Numbered from the stretch's first letter, positions 12,150 to 23,751 are shown. The stretch is 64,000 bases of DNA from Sternotherus odoratus (GCA_032164245.1 JAVMKO010000003.1:87216390-87280389), one strand, 5' to 3'. Numbers and translations: made by a program. Notes: generated by a model from the letters alone, not told the origin.

Positions 12150-14515
12150 GAGAGTGGCAGTTCCTTGAATATCCCTTCCCATACTGCAGAGCTCAAATAC
12201 CAAAGGTGCATGATGAAGAGGCTTCCATTGATTGTTTAAGGGCAGGGAGCATATCACAGAGCTATTGCTTTTTCTAACCCTATACCAGTTCTCTGCTTCC
12301 CTTCACCAGTATAACTGGAAAGAGCGCCAAGTTCAGGTATTGATTGTAAAGAGAGGTCTGTACATGTGGTGTCTGTAGTAGTTTATCTCACTCTGCCCAG
12401 ACACAGTAGCTGCATGTTTTCCTCCCTCAGCCATAACCCTCCTGGGCTGGGGGACTCATTTGATCTTTACTCCTCCACTCAAACTCATTAAGAGGCCTGC
12501 CCATTCAGGGTGAGGGTGAAGTCCAAATACAAAAACCTCAGCCCTCCCCCAACCTCAGGAGTCTCGTCTTTGCCCACCTCTGCCCGCCCACCTTCAGCTC
12601 AGCCTTTAGTCCTGCCTTCATTAGGGTCTGCCCTGGACTGGACTCCCCATTGCTGACACAGAAGTTGAAAGAGGTTTTCTCCTACCCTCTCCAGAAGTTC
12701 CCGTGGTCCCTAAGCAAAGACTGTTACCAACACTAGGCCCTCAGCTCACATTATTATCCCAGGGGCATTGTCCATCTCTTAATTCTTCCATCCCAGGGTC
12801 TTTTTATGTTCTGCCTCTTCACAGGTCTTTTCCCTCTGAACATCCATCTCTTTCCAGGTTATTCCAGGCCTCCTCTCTGGATAAGCATGTATTGTCTCAA
12901 TGCTAGTCTTCCCCATAGAGAGGGAAAGCTGCCTCTTTTATAGAAGCCTCCTTTTTAGCCTGCAGTAATATGACCCCTCTCAAAGCATGTGAGTGGGGAG
13001 GGGGAAACCAAGGTACAGGTCGGAGCTGGGACTCAAACCCATTGAAAGTCTAGCTTATCCCATGACAGTGTTAAAATATATCAATCCATACACAGCTATT
13101 TTTTTTAGATCTCATCATTATCATATATCATAAAAATACTATTAATCGTTTTTTTTAAACTACAGATACAGTGCTTGATGCAATAAAATACATAGATGGA
13201 GACAGGGCTTTTAGCATTTTCTTTTCTTCAGGAATTTGCTTTATAGAGAATAGGTAAGAAATCTACTTACTTATAGTAAACTTTTAGGATCTGGAGGTCT
13301 CATTAAAAAAAAAGATTACTTGCTATACAGCAATGGTCCTAAAAGCTACAGCTTACTTACTATATAGTACAAGTGTGGGACTATTATATAATGCTGCATT
13401 ACATTTACATAAGAGATACTTAGGGCTTGATCCTGCAATCATTAAAGTAAATGGTAAAGCTAGTATTAAGTGCTTCAAAGACATACTTTAATAGGGAGGC
13501 ATCAACCCAACAAACTGGGAGGACTTGGCATGGAACAGAACACAGTGGCACCACACCATACACCAAGCCACGGTTCACTTTGAGGAGAACAGACATGTTC
13601 ATGAGACAGAAAAGCAACAAAGGGGGGAAGAAAGAGCACAACTGTCCAGCCAACGACTATGTCTCCTCCAAGATTACACCTCTCACTTCTGCAGGGCATG
13701 AATTGGGCTCCTCAGCCACTTAAAAACCTACCAATGAACCCCCTCGGCAGACATCATCCTTGCATTGAGAAATAGGCAAAGAGTATCGACTTCAGTGGCA
13801 CAATCAGGCATTTAGAGCACATTTATATTTTTAGCAGGTTTAATTGTTTGTCCGTCTGTTCAACTCCAATTCTCTGCAACAGGAGTATAAACAAAAAAAT
13901 ATTTACCCATTCCTTTCCCTCAAGCCCCCCACTACAGAAGTACTCTGTGACTCACAGACTATTTGGAGTGGACACCTGTTTTAAATGGACCACAGGAAAT
14001 GCCTATGTTGCCTTTTCATAAATTGTCCCCATATTTGGTTGGCTAAAACTTAGTCATCTCACCTGTTAAAAAAATCTCTGCTGCCCACAGTCTGATGCAA
14101 CTGATATCCCACAACACTTACTGGAAGGCAAACTAGGAATGTATGCAATTTATATTCTTCTTGGCAAAGGAGATCCTAGTATTTAATAAAACAGTGACAA
14201 GGTTTAAAAACAAAACTGGTGTCATTGGTTCGCTACATTATTGAATCACATATATACATCTATTGTGCTCTAATCTCCTAGACTAAAACATACTAAGCAA
14301 TCTTTAAAACATTCAGTCAATACCGCCTGCATGGAACAACAGTTGTCCTAAAAGCAGATATGCAAAACACCATTTTATTATGATTGAATATTTTAAAATT
14401 TGATCTGTAGACAAGAAAAATAAATCTACGTTTCTAAGAGGTTCATAGCTACCATTCTGTAGAACCATGCATTTAAAAATATGTTTATTTATTTTACCTG
14501 GGCACAGGGGTACAT
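12150..14515. other. Intergenic DNA, pyrimidine-rich in part
   Basis: Bases 12420-12900 are C/T-rich with no clear element ends. A possible diverged MIR piece lies near 12960-13070. No gene is supported. Confidence 0.45.
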
Positions 14516-14770
14516 CATCTCATGTTCACACTCATCTACTCTTCTTTATGTGTGGATGAGAGCAAGACAATGTTAGCATGTTTGTGTGTGAATATATCAA
14601 AATATGTATGCATTTATTCAGGTGTGCTGGTGTATCACTTTGAGCATGTGTGCACAAGTGTGTGTACACAAGCTTGTGCATGCACGTGTATGAGGATGTG
14701 TGCATGCATGCTAGCAAGTTTCTCTATTACATGTGCACCCGTGTACTGAGGAGTATGCCAGCGTTTGCGA
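14516..14770. repeat. TG/CATG-rich low-complexity region
   Basis: Interrupted alternating purine-pyrimidine sequence rich in 'tgtgtg', 'tgcatg' and 'gtgtgt'. The ORFs on both strands with Cys/His-rich peptides are products of this composition. Confidence 0.7.
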
Positions 14771-15017
14771 ACAGGTGCTCAGACTCTGTAGTCAGACGGG
14801 GTCATGTAGCGCAGGGGCAGCGTGGGTGACAATGCAAGGCTCTACAGGACAATGACCCTGCCCATGTTTATTTCTGCATGTCACCCCTTGCTCGCTTCCT
14901 GTAGCGCTGGCAAGAAGAATATACAACAAGCCACACTCACACAGCCCCAGAGGCGGAGGGGTCACCTGCTCCAGGGGTCTCTCCGCTGAAGCAGCAGCAG
15001 CTGGGGAGGTTTCGTAG

Positions 15018-15031
15018 ATTGCCATGGTAAC
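15018..15031 (+). promoter_or_regulatory. RFX-type X-box
   Basis: The 14-mer ATTGCCATGGTAAC fits the RFX X-box pattern GTNRCC-N(0-3)-RGYAAC. The right half GGTAAC is perfect and the left half ATTGCC has one mismatch at its first base. It lies about 240 bp upstream of the AIG1 start codon, at the edge of the CpG island. Binding is inferred from the motif only. Confidence 0.45.
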
Positions 15032-15059
15032 CTCTCCTTCAGCATCTCCCCCTCTCTCC

Positions 15060-15330
15060 CCCCCCCCCCCTGCTGCTTGAGGAGCTCCGGCCGAGCCCGC
15101 TCTCCCCGGGCCGGGCGCGTGTCCCGCGCACCGAACAAGGGGACACCCAGGCGCGCGCGCGCGCTTCCTCCCCAGGCAGAACGTCGCGCGCTGCCGCGCC
15201 AGCCCCGCGCGCCAAGCGCGCCCCCGCCGCCTTGCAGTTTAGCAGGCCCCGCTTGCAAAGTGGCGACATGGCGCTCGTGCCCTGCCAGGTGCTGCGAGTC
15301 GCCATCCTCCTCTCCTACTTCTCCATCCTG
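15060..15330 (+). promoter_or_regulatory. CpG island promoter of AIG1
   Basis: A dense cluster of CG dinucleotides, including an alternating (GC)n run at about 15150-15165, contrasts with a CpG-poor flank. It surrounds the first coding exon, as expected for a broadly expressed vertebrate gene. No TATA box is visible in the expected place, so start sites are probably dispersed. The 5' UTR must lie between roughly 15040 and 15267, but its exact start cannot be read from sequence. A poly-C run at 15058-15070 marks the upstream edge. Confidence 0.85.
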
Positions 15331-15408
15331 TGCGCTTACAACGCCATTGACATGCCAGCGCATCAGACCTATGGAGGGAGCTGGAAATTTCTGACATTCA
15401 TAGACCTG
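15268..15408 (+). CDS. AIG1: AIG1 exon 1 coding part (residues 1-47)
   Basis: Encodes the N-terminus of androgen-induced gene 1 protein, a multi-pass membrane enzyme that in mammals hydrolyses fatty acid esters of hydroxy fatty acids (FAHFAs) with a threonine nucleophile. The 47 codons start [10 protein letters not shown] and end KFLTFIDL, colinear with the mammalian protein as I know it. The first transmembrane segment is about residues 8-26. The motif [13 protein letters not shown] is intact, and its Thr falls at position 43, the reported catalytic threonine. The other catalytic residue (His134 in human) would be in a later exon outside the window. The start is fixed by family colinearity and the context GCGACATGG. 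The exon ends in phase 0 at CTG followed by GTAAGT. It joins 57927-58082 in frame (DL|VIQAVFF). Confidence 0.95.
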
Positions 15409-15411
15409 GTA

Positions 15412-16888
15412 AGTTGCCCTCACCTTCGCCCCCTGGGATGCGGGTGCGTCCCAGCCCAAGCGGCTCCCTCCTGCGTGTGCACTTGGGAAGTGGCGTGAAT
15501 GTGGCTCCGGGAGCTCTGACAGGAGAGTCACTTCTTCCAGCTCCCTTGTGCATGGGTCTCCCTCTCCCAGTTCCCCCATGACAGCATCATAATTAGGCGA
15601 CCTTGTGGATGGGGGAAAAAAGAACTTGTCCTTTGGTGACTCATTAAATGGGTAACACTGAAAAGAGCTCGTCAAGCAATAAAGAAGCCTCAGTACTGGA
15701 TGGATTAAACAAACAAACAAAAACTCCTGTGGCCTGTTTATTGTTTTTATTTAAACAGGCCCCAGCAGCCATGTTTGTGTCAACAGAAATGTTAAAATAG
15801 TTTCCCTAAAACAAAACATAGGAGAATATAACGCTGACACCCCAGCCACAAAACATACTGACAATAGGAAACATGGCTTGCCACACTTGGCCCACCAGAA
15901 TAACCTGGAGACTAACACAGGGGAGGTGAAAGTGCCACAAACCACACATTTGGGAACCAGATTCAGCCAATTTTTGCCTCTGAACACACTAGTGCATCTG
16001 CTGGATTAGACAAGAACTGTTTCTCCTTGCAGTTCCGCGCAAAGATCCAGACCTTACTATTATGCCATAAGACCACTGGGAAAACTCATATCAGCATTTC
16101 AACCATGCTGAATCCAAAAATTGTATCCCTTAACTCCATACTCATGCTGCCTAAACAGACAGATGCACCTAGTCCACAAGGGGGGAAAAAAACAGATCCT
16201 GATGTATCCAGGTGCAATACAATGCCAAACCTCATGCAGCACCTGGACCCAGTAATTTCCCTGCTGAATCCACAAATTAGATGATAGAATTAGACAAGAC
16301 ATTATACCATTACCAGGCCACTGTAAAAGTCTCTAGACCCTGATGCAAGAGCACAGCAAAATCCTTTACCAGAACAATGCCATTAATTTTTGGGCTCAAA
16401 CTCAAATTCTCCCAACTAAATAGAGCACAAGTGTAACTACTTCTACTGCAGTAACTGCTGACAATGCTTGCTGTCTTTTAGATGGTAGAATTTTTTAGTT
16501 TAGAGCCTAAAACCTCTGTGATTTGGTGGGGTCCAGATGCAAGATTTTGTGACACTGTGACACTAAGATTAATCAGGATCTAGATTTTTCTGATGGGGTA
16601 GGAGCAACTATTCCATTTTTTTATTTAACGAAGATATTTTTTGTATTTAAGGTCAAGTGCCGGTTACAGGTGTTTGCAGTGCATGGAGTGGCTAAACATA
16701 TTATCAGTTTTGACAGTAGGCAGCGTGTAGGCTTGGCCCAAACAGTTGTCTATATATAATAATTTTTAATTGTACTTTACAAATGCAGACCTGTTTTTGT
16801 TTTGGGCTTTTCATATTGAAGAGTTAACAAGCTTATATTGTTTAAAATGTTAATATCTTAAAATTAATCTAGAGCTTATTTAATTGTA
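15412..16888. other. Proximal intron 1, no repeats assigned
   Basis: No mobile element end or conserved motif that I can name. The antisense 252-codon frame ending near 14962 and starting near 15720 crosses exon 1 and the CpG island, and it is explained by low stop-codon density there. Confidence 0.5.
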
Positions 16889-16889
16889 A

Positions 16890-17053
16890 TGGGTTGGGAG
16901 TTCTGAGGGGGGCAGTCAGGGTGCAGGAAGTGGGAGGGGACAAATGGGGGCAGGGGCCAGGCTGTTTGGGGAAGCACAGCCTTCCCTACCCAGCCCTCCA
17001 TACCATTTCACAACCCCATGTGGCCCTTGGGCCAGAACATTTTCCCACCCCTG
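16890..17053 (+). mobile_element. hAT-type element 3' fragment
   Basis: Ends with 'catgtggcccttgggccagaacattttcccacccctg', a diverged form of the right end of the element at 58335-59016 ('aatgtggccctcaggtc...agtttgtccactcctg'). The left end is missing or unrecognisable. Confidence 0.5.
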
Positions 17054-17371
17054 ACCTAGATGGTCTAATCATGGACCAGGGTCCTATTGTGCTGGGATTA
17101 GAACAAACACAGAAGAAGGATCCTCTCCAAAGACCTTACAAGCTAAGTCTCTGGGTAACACTGATTCTAGAGTAATAAGTTGCAGAAAGGCATTTCTTGG
17201 ATCTAAGATGAGCTGCAAATATGTTTTGTTCTTCCAGAATTTACTTACCCTAGTCTTGGCTGTGTAAGACCTAGAAGTTTGGCATGTATGTTATCTAACC
17301 TATATCGCTCTCTGATTTTGCTCTCAAGACACCAGGATACAACTCAACAAAATACCTACCTCTTATAGCTT

Positions 17372-17596
17372 TTCATCAGTGAATATCAAAGCACTTCATA
17401 GTCTTCAGTGTATTCATCCTCACAATGCCTCTGAGAGGTAGAGTATTATTATCCCCATTTTACAGATGGGGAAAAAGAGGCTTAGCGAGGCTAAGTGCCT
17501 AATCTAAGGTCACACAGGAAGTTTATGGCAGATAAGGAATTAAACTCACATCTTCCAAGCCTTAGGCTAGTGCCCTTAACCACAAGACCATCCTTC
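17372..17596 (+). mobile_element. MIR/CORE-SINE, well preserved
   Basis: Shows the MIR hallmarks in order: 'catcctcacaatgcctctgagaggtag', 'attattatccccattttacagatgggg', a 'gaggcttag...aagtgcc' word, 'aaggtcacacag', a degraded 'ggaattaaactcacatc' and 'tgcccttaaccacaagaccat'. This is one of the clearest SINE copies in the window. Confidence 0.85.
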
Positions 17597-19355
17597 GGTG
17601 CGTGAAGGATATTTTTAACATAGCAAAACTATTACTTGTCAGTAAATAACAATTATTCTCTGCAAAATTATGGCCCACTGTAAGAAGTTCACGTAGATTT
17701 TCCTATCATGTGAACACATTCTTTCATCCGTGTATGACATGGCCAAAGAGCATCAGGGAAATGTGTGGTTTTTAAATATCTAGTAAAGTAGTCAACTATA
17801 GCCACGTACTTCTATCCCTTGGCTCACAAGCTCTATGGCTTACTTTCCAAATCTGACAGCAGAGAAATATTAATGGTTTCTTAAACAGGGATATGTCCCT
17901 GACTGTTGGTTTGGTCAAGAAATCTAATCACTTGGATTGGTCTCCTAATTCCTAGCCACCAGACAGACATCTTTATTTGTTGATGACATTCAGTAATATC
18001 CAAGGGGCCTAATGGTTTGTTATAGAAGGATACAGTTCATTTCTGCTGGGTTAACTGCCCTGTCTTCAGGAAGTAAGATGCCATCAGAGCCAGTGAGGGT
18101 ACTCTTCTCCAGGAGGAAAGTTTGGATGTTTTCAGGCACACTTGTATTATATTGTGTGATGGCTTTCAAGCTTGCAGAGCTCTTTTGTAAGTTTCAATTT
18201 CCTTAACTATTTGCAACGTCCCTGCATCAGTCACATTCAGAAAATGTCTAGACAAAATATCGGCAACAGAATCTTGGCAGGCATGTGTTCTCACTGCAGA
18301 TTGTACATCAACGGGCTTAGACTGAGTCTTTGACATCTCACTGGCACACAGTGCAAGCACTTGCTGTTTATGAGGGGTATGAGAGGTTTGTAGTCAGTCA
18401 GAAGTGAAGTTAGGAATCTAATTTGAACAAGAAATTTGGACATTTTTTTTGCATCCCCAGACTGTCATGAGGCATTCCTTCTCAGTCAGCACAAGAGCAT
18501 CAGTCAGTGACCTGGAGAAATTAGGCAACTGACTATAGCTGACCATAATGCCCTGGAAATCATGCTTCCTCTAACTCAGTTTTTAGTATCTGCGCTTAAT
18601 ATGGTTTTGCCTCAGATGAAACTATTCAATAGCTGAAAAGAATTTGAAGCAAAAACTAAATAACCAAAACATTCCTACTCTCTGGTCATTAATTTGTACT
18701 CTATCCTTGCAGTAGATTTCCAGCTCTTTCCCTGCTTATATAAAGCTGCACTTTTGGGGAAATTCATGGACAGTGAGGCCCCAGAGTAGTGGCCAGTTCC
18801 CATCAAAATTAATGTTTGTTTGTTTGGTGTCATTTAGTTGGAGGATTGATATCTATTGCATCATCTCTGACTGTTCACTATAACAAATCCATTTATATAG
18901 TCTGCAGCAGAATCAGAGATTAATTATATGTATGTTTGAAGGATCCCTTCTCACAATACTTTTAAAACAGATTTTTAATTATTGCAAAGGTAAGGCTTTT
19001 ATTCCTTAATTTCTTTTGGCCACCCATTATGGAGAAAGGGCACTCTACAACTGTGGGGAGATGAAGCAAAAGTTTGAAAATTCTGTGTAGTGTACTGGGT
19101 TGAGGGAGAGTGTGTTCAGAGGGAAGAGGATTTCGGTTTGTGTGAAAGTTATGAGAAAATTATCTTACAGTTACAATTAAATATAAGTTAGTAACGTGTC
19201 CTGGTCTAAATTACTCCTAATTTTCATCCTGCAACTGCATATCAAATCTTCACCCCTGGAGCTGTAGACTACAGTTAGAATTAAACAAAATACACTCTTG
19301 CCACAAATATATACATTGAGGATAGTGCACATATCTGATGGTAAAGAAAGTCTAA
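17597..19355. other. Intron 1 segment, no feature assigned
   Basis: Unique-looking AT-rich DNA. I see no element ends or coding signal. Confidence 0.5.
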
Positions 19356-20290
19356 CATAGAATCATAGAATATTAGGGTTGGAAGGGACCTCTGGAGGTC
19401 ATCTAGTCCAACCCCCTGCTTAAAGCAGGACCAATCCCCAACTAAATCATCCCAGCCAGGGTTTTGTCAAGCCTGACCTTAAAAACCTCTAAGGAAGGTG
19501 ATTCTACCACCTCCCTAGGTAACCCATTCCAATGCTTCACCACCCTCCTAGTGAAAAAGTTTTTCCTAATATCCAATCTAAACCTTCCCAACTGAAACTT
19601 GAGACCATTGCTCCTTGTTCTGTCATCTGGTACCACTGAGAACAGTCTAGATCCAGCCTCTTTAGAACCATTTTTCAGGTAGTTGAAAGCAGCTCTCAAA
19701 TCTCCCCTCAGTCTTCTCTTCTGAAGACTAAACAGTCCCAGTTCTCAGCCTCGCCTGATAAGTCATGCCCTCCAGGCCCCTAATCATTTTTGTTGCCCTT
19801 CTCTGGACTCTTTCCAATTTTTCCACATCCTTCTTGTAGTGTGGGGCCCAAAACTGGACCCAGTACTCCAGATGAGGCCTCACCAATGTCGAATAGAAGG
19901 GAACAATCATGTCCCTCGATCTGCTGGCAATGCCCCTACTTATACAGCCCAAAATGCCATTATCCTTCTTGGCAACAAGGGCACACCGTTGACTCATATC
20001 CAGCTTCTCATCCACTGTAACCCCTAGGTCCTTTTCTGCAGAACTGCTGCCTAGCCATTCGGTCCCTAGTCTGTAGTAGTGCATGGGATTCTTCCATCCT
20101 AAGTGCAGGACTCTGCACTTCTCCTTGTTGAACCTCATCAAATTTCTTTTGGCCCAGTCCTCTAATTTGTCTAGGTCCCTCTGTATCCTATCCCTACCCT
20201 CCAGTGTATCTACCACTCCTCCCAATTTAGTGTCATCTGCAAACTTGCTGAGGGTGCAGTCCACACCATCCTCTAGATCATTGATAAAGA
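19356..20290 (-). mobile_element. CR1 LINE, 5'-truncated copy
   Basis: The plus strand begins with the reverse complement of the CR1 3' tail, an octamer-type repeat (CATAGAATCATAGAAT), followed by 'gttggaagggacctctggaggtcatctagtcc'. Upstream on the minus strand are reverse transcriptase C-terminal relics at 19728-20264 and 19442-19699, which lie in different frames. The peptide has FADDTKLGG, the RT active-site motif. The copy stops abruptly at about 20290, where unrelated AT-rich sequence begins. Confidence 0.93.
19442..20264 (-). pseudogene. CR1 reverse transcriptase C-terminal relic
   Basis: About 265 residues of the C-terminal part of CR1 ORF2 in two frames (20264-19728, then 19699-19442). 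Recognisable pieces are [18 protein letters not shown] and the basic stretch [13 protein letters not shown] '[15 protein letters not shown]'. There is no endonuclease domain and no start, and a frameshift lies near 19715. It is a dead retrotransposon fragment. Confidence 0.9.
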
Positions 20291-20584
20291 TCTATATATA
20301 TAAAAGTCAAATGGTGTATGCGTGCGTGTATGTATGCGTGTGTGTATGAACGCTTACTCCTTCCACACCGTTTGAGCTAGAGACTTGAAATTTGGTACAG
20401 TTAGAGGTCTTGGGGTCCTAATCAGGGTAAGAGTCGAAAATGTTTCAAAACTCACCTCTGACGCCCCCCAGGGGTGAAATTATTTAAAGGCCAATCACAT
20501 CAGCTGGGCAGCTGCTGTTCTCTGTGACATAGTTATGATGTCATAATACCCCCTCCAACAGACACCGCACACCGCAGTTCCTGG

Positions 20585-22212
20585 CATTAAATGACATTGA
20601 TATAATAGGTATTGCAAAACTTGGTGGAATGAAGATAAATCCATAGGACACTAATATCAGGGTACAAAATATATAGGAATGACAGTAGGTCATGTTGTTG
20701 GGGGTGCAGAATGTCAAATACAGTAAAACTCGTAAATGCACCAAACTGTACAATATCATCTCTATGGATAGAAATTCCATGCTTGAAGAATAAGAGTATA
20801 GCAGTAGAAAAATACTACCAAACAGCTCATCAGGATGGTGACAGTGATTGTGAAATATCCAGAGAGATTAGAGAGGCTACAGACGCAGGAAATGCAGTAA
20901 GAATGGAGGGATTTCAGCTATCCTCAAATTGATAGGGTATGTGTCACCTCAGGAAGGGATGCAGAGTTAAAATTTCTAGACAGCTAAAATTGCTTCTTGG
21001 AGTATCTTGTCCTGGAACCCACAAAGGGAGAGGCAGTTCTTGATTTTGTCTTATGTGAATCACAGGATCAGGTTCAAGAGGTGAATATAGTTGAACCTCT
21101 TGGTAATAGCAACCATAATGTAATTAAATGTAACTTTCTAAAAGAGGGGAAGATACCAAAGAAACCCATTACAATAGAATTTAACTTAAAGGAGAGTAAT
21201 ATAATTAATACGAATCAACATTGGTTTTTGGAAAACACATCTTGTCAAACAAACTTGCTACTTTTGATGAGATTAAAGTTTGGTTGATTAAGTATATTAC
21301 ATCAACCATTTTACCATTGACTTCTGTTTGGCACTGAAGTGGCACCACATGACATTTTGATTAAAATAGACTATAGAGGTTCTTAAACTTTAATGAGGTC
21401 ACCAGGGCTGGCTTAGACTTGCTGGGCCCTGGGGCCAAGGCGTTAGCCCTGCCCCCCTGCTGAAGGCCGAGGGCTTCAACCCTGGGCATTGGGACTCAAC
21501 TTACAGGCCCCTATCTAGAACTGAAGCCCTTGCACTTGATTTTGCCCCCCTCACCTGGGGGCAGGGCTCGAGTGGGGTCAGGTTTGGCCCACCCTTCTGG
21601 GGTCATGTAGTAATTTTTATCAGAAAGGGGGTCGCAGTGCAATGAAGTTTGAGAACCCCTGGACCAGAACAATATAAAAGACGACACACATTAAGTGGAT
21701 TCAGACTGACTGACAAGTCTGAAAATATAATTGTAAATTATGTTATGGAAAGAGTCCAGTGGAGGGCAACAAAAATGATTAGGGGACTGGAGCACATGAG
21801 TTATGAGGAAAGACTGAGAGAACTGGGATTGTTTGACAGTCTGCAGAAGAGAAGAATGAGGGTGGATTTGATAGCTGCTTTCAACTACCTGAGAAGGGGG
21901 TTCCAAAGAGGATGGATCTAGACAGTTCTCAGTGGTAGCAGATGATAGAACAAGGAGTAATGGTCTCAAGTTGGAGAGTGGGAGGTTTAGGTTGAATATT
22001 GGGAAAATCTTTTTCACTAGGTGGGTGGTCAAGCATTGGAATTGGTTACCTCGGGAGGTGGAGGAATCTCCTTCCTTAGAGGTTTTTAAGGTCAGGCTTG
22101 ATTAAGCCCCATCTTTAAATGATTTAGTTGCGGATTGGTCCTGCTTTGAGCAGGGGGTTGGGCTAGATGACCTCCAGAGGTCCCTTCCAACCCTGATATT
22201 CCATTATTCTAA
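20585..22212 (+). mobile_element. CR1 LINE with internal deletion and a hAT insertion
   Basis: 20585-21130 encodes endonuclease-like pieces: DIDIIGIAKTWW (mutated from ITETW), then LGNSNHNVIKCNF resembling the SDHN motif. 21200-21270 resembles the RT N-terminal 'QHGF...SCQTNLL' motif, so an internal deletion joins the two. The 3' part at 21720-22212 encodes [15 protein letters not shown] and ends 'ttccaaccctgatattccattattct', the degenerate CR1 tail. A hAT element sits at 21377-21661. Confidence 0.88.
21377..21661. mobile_element. hAT-type nonautonomous element
   Basis: The terminal inverted repeats are 'aggttcttaaactt' on the left and 'aagtttgagaacccctg' on the right. The flanking 8-mers GACTATAG and GACCAGAA agree at 5 of 8 positions. 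They lie at a point where CR1 sequence continues on either side, which fixes the insertion. No coding capacity. Confidence 0.7.
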
Positions 22213-22654
22213 ACTAGTGTAAAAGCCTGTGTACACGGGCCAACCGTAAGGGCTCGCCCCCTCCCCCCCGCCGCCCGGCTCCCTCTCCCCCCAACTTCCC
22301 TCCCTCGCCCAGCCCCCAACAGCCCCCACCCACCCAGCCCCCTCCTCCCTCCAAGGCCCCCCCGCTCAGCTCCCTCCCCCCCGCTCAGCTCCCTCCCCCC
22401 TCAACTCCTCGTCATGTGCCCGACAGCCCAGCTAACTTTATATGTATAACTGCTCCTTGGTGCTCTAGCTCCGTGTGAGTGAGGATCGCTCAGGTGGGCA
22501 CGCGCGGCGGCCGTTTTGTGCCTCCGAACTACAACCCCCAGCATGCCGTTCATCAGGGCCATCTCTACTGCGCATGACGGCTTCACACAAACCTCTCTAG
22601 CCGATTATTATATAGGATGGGGAAGTACTGAGCAAGTGTGTTTCTGGGTGGGGA
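22213..22654. other. GC-rich block with a ZNF143-like site
   Basis: A C-rich low-complexity run (22257-22405, mostly 'ccctcccccc') is followed by CpG-containing sequence with the motif at 22528. Probably the right arm of the Helitron-like candidate. No coding call. Confidence 0.45.
22528..22547 (+). promoter_or_regulatory. ZNF143/THAP11-like (SBS) motif
   Basis: ACTACAACCCCCAGCATGCC matches the Staf/ZNF143 SBS consensus ACTACAAYTCCCAGCATGC at all positions but one (C for T at position 9). The surrounding 100 bp carries several CpGs. It lies inside repeat-derived DNA in intron 1. Function is inferred from the motif alone. Confidence 0.5.
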
Positions 22655-23505
22655 GGGATTGGTTGTTGGCCCTGCGGTATACAATATTTTTTATCAGTGA
22701 CCTTGAAGAAAAAAAGTCATCACTAATGAAGTTTGCAGATGACAGAAAGAAAAACAGGAATCATAAATAATGAAGATGACAGATCACTGATTTGTGTGAT
22801 CTGGATTGCTTGATAAGATGGACAGAAGCAAAAAATATGCATTTTAATATTGCCAAATATAAAGCTACCCATCTAGGAATAAGAATGGGGGCCCTACTTA
22901 TAGGATGGGGCCTCTATCCTAACAAGCAGTGTCTGAGAAAAACTTGGGGGTTCTGGTGGATAATCAGTTGAATATGAGCTCCCAGCACAACGCTAAAGTG
23001 ATCCTTAGATATATAAACAGGATTTTTGAAGGTTATATTATCTGTATTTGGCACTGGTGCGACTGCCACTGGAATACTGTATCCAGTTCGTCTCCACCGC
23101 TCTGTTCCCTGTAAGCTGCACAGCAGGGCGGCTCCCCAGGTGAGATATAAGTGCTGTGCAGTTGTTTAGCAGAGCGCGCTGCGGACAGTCATCTGGGAGC
23201 ATGTGTTCAGGTGCCCTCCTCCCACTGGTTTGCAGCCATGTTGCTCCTGCAGTTATTCCAGGGACCCTCTTGCTGACTGTGAAGAGCAGGGAGGTGGGGA
23301 AGAGGGGAGCTGATGTCAAGGTGTCTCCCTCCTATACCCCATCTCCACAGAGCAGGGGAGAGAGGACAGCCTGGCCCAGGACTTGGAGCTGCTATGTTCT
23401 GAGGACTCAGGGATGGTAAGTGAGTGTCTTTCTTAAAGAGAACACGCACAGTCTCTGAGACTTCCACAGCAGCCAGCTCTCACCATCTCTGTCTGTCTGT
23501 CTGGG

Positions 23506-23749
23506 CTGGTCTTCACTGGTGGGGGTGGGGGGTGGGGCGGAAATCGACTGAAGATACGCAACTTCAGCCAACTTACCTGCCGTCCTCATGTCGGCGGCGC
23601 GCTCCCCCATTGACTCCAGCTTGCGCCTCTCGGCAAACTGGAGCTCCGGAGTCGAGTGGGGCACCGCTGGCGATCGATTTATTGTGTCTTGATGAGACAC
23701 GATAAATCGATTGCCAAAAGATCAATCGCTACCCATGGTAGTGAAGACA
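23506..23749. mobile_element. MITE-like palindromic element nested in hAT
   Basis: Ends 'tggtcttcactgg' and 'tagtgaagaca' are inverted repeats. The interior contains the hairpin 'cgatcgatttattgtgtcttg' facing 'gacacgataaatcgattg' at about 23680-23713. The same end words recur at 25789, 31553 and 32899, suggesting one MITE superfamily. Confidence 0.55.
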
Positions 23750-23750
23750 A

Positions 23751-23751
<1 letters not shown>

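Larger units (their letters stand above)
20290..22618. mobile_element. Possible Helitron/Helentron-like element, with a CR1 inside
   Basis: The left boundary is ATCTATATATATAAAAGTC, and the right boundary ATTATTATATAGGAT is its imperfect inverse. The left arm contains 'ctccttccacaccgtttgagctagagacttgaaatttggtacag', a style of text I associate with Helitron 5' regions. No Rep/helicase coding remains. The ends do not show a clean CTRR hairpin terminus, so the class is uncertain. The plus-strand CR1 at 20585-22212 would be a later insertion. Confidence 0.35.

Noticed and set aside
11536..12239. ORFs of 190 and 123 codons on the plus strand
   Set aside because: They are translations of a tandem repeat and GC-rich repeat block, overlap each other in different frames, and match no family.
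1..14800. Search for an upstream neighbour gene, as expected from the mammalian AIG1 locus (HIVEP2 side)
   Set aside because: No zinc-finger or other recognisable exon could be found. The neighbour is probably outside the window or represented only by noncoding sequence.
14962..15720. 252-codon antisense ORF overlapping AIG1 exon 1
   Set aside because: It lies over the CpG island, where stop codons are rare by composition. The peptide is Arg/Gly/Pro-rich with no domain, and the sense strand has a clear conserved exon.
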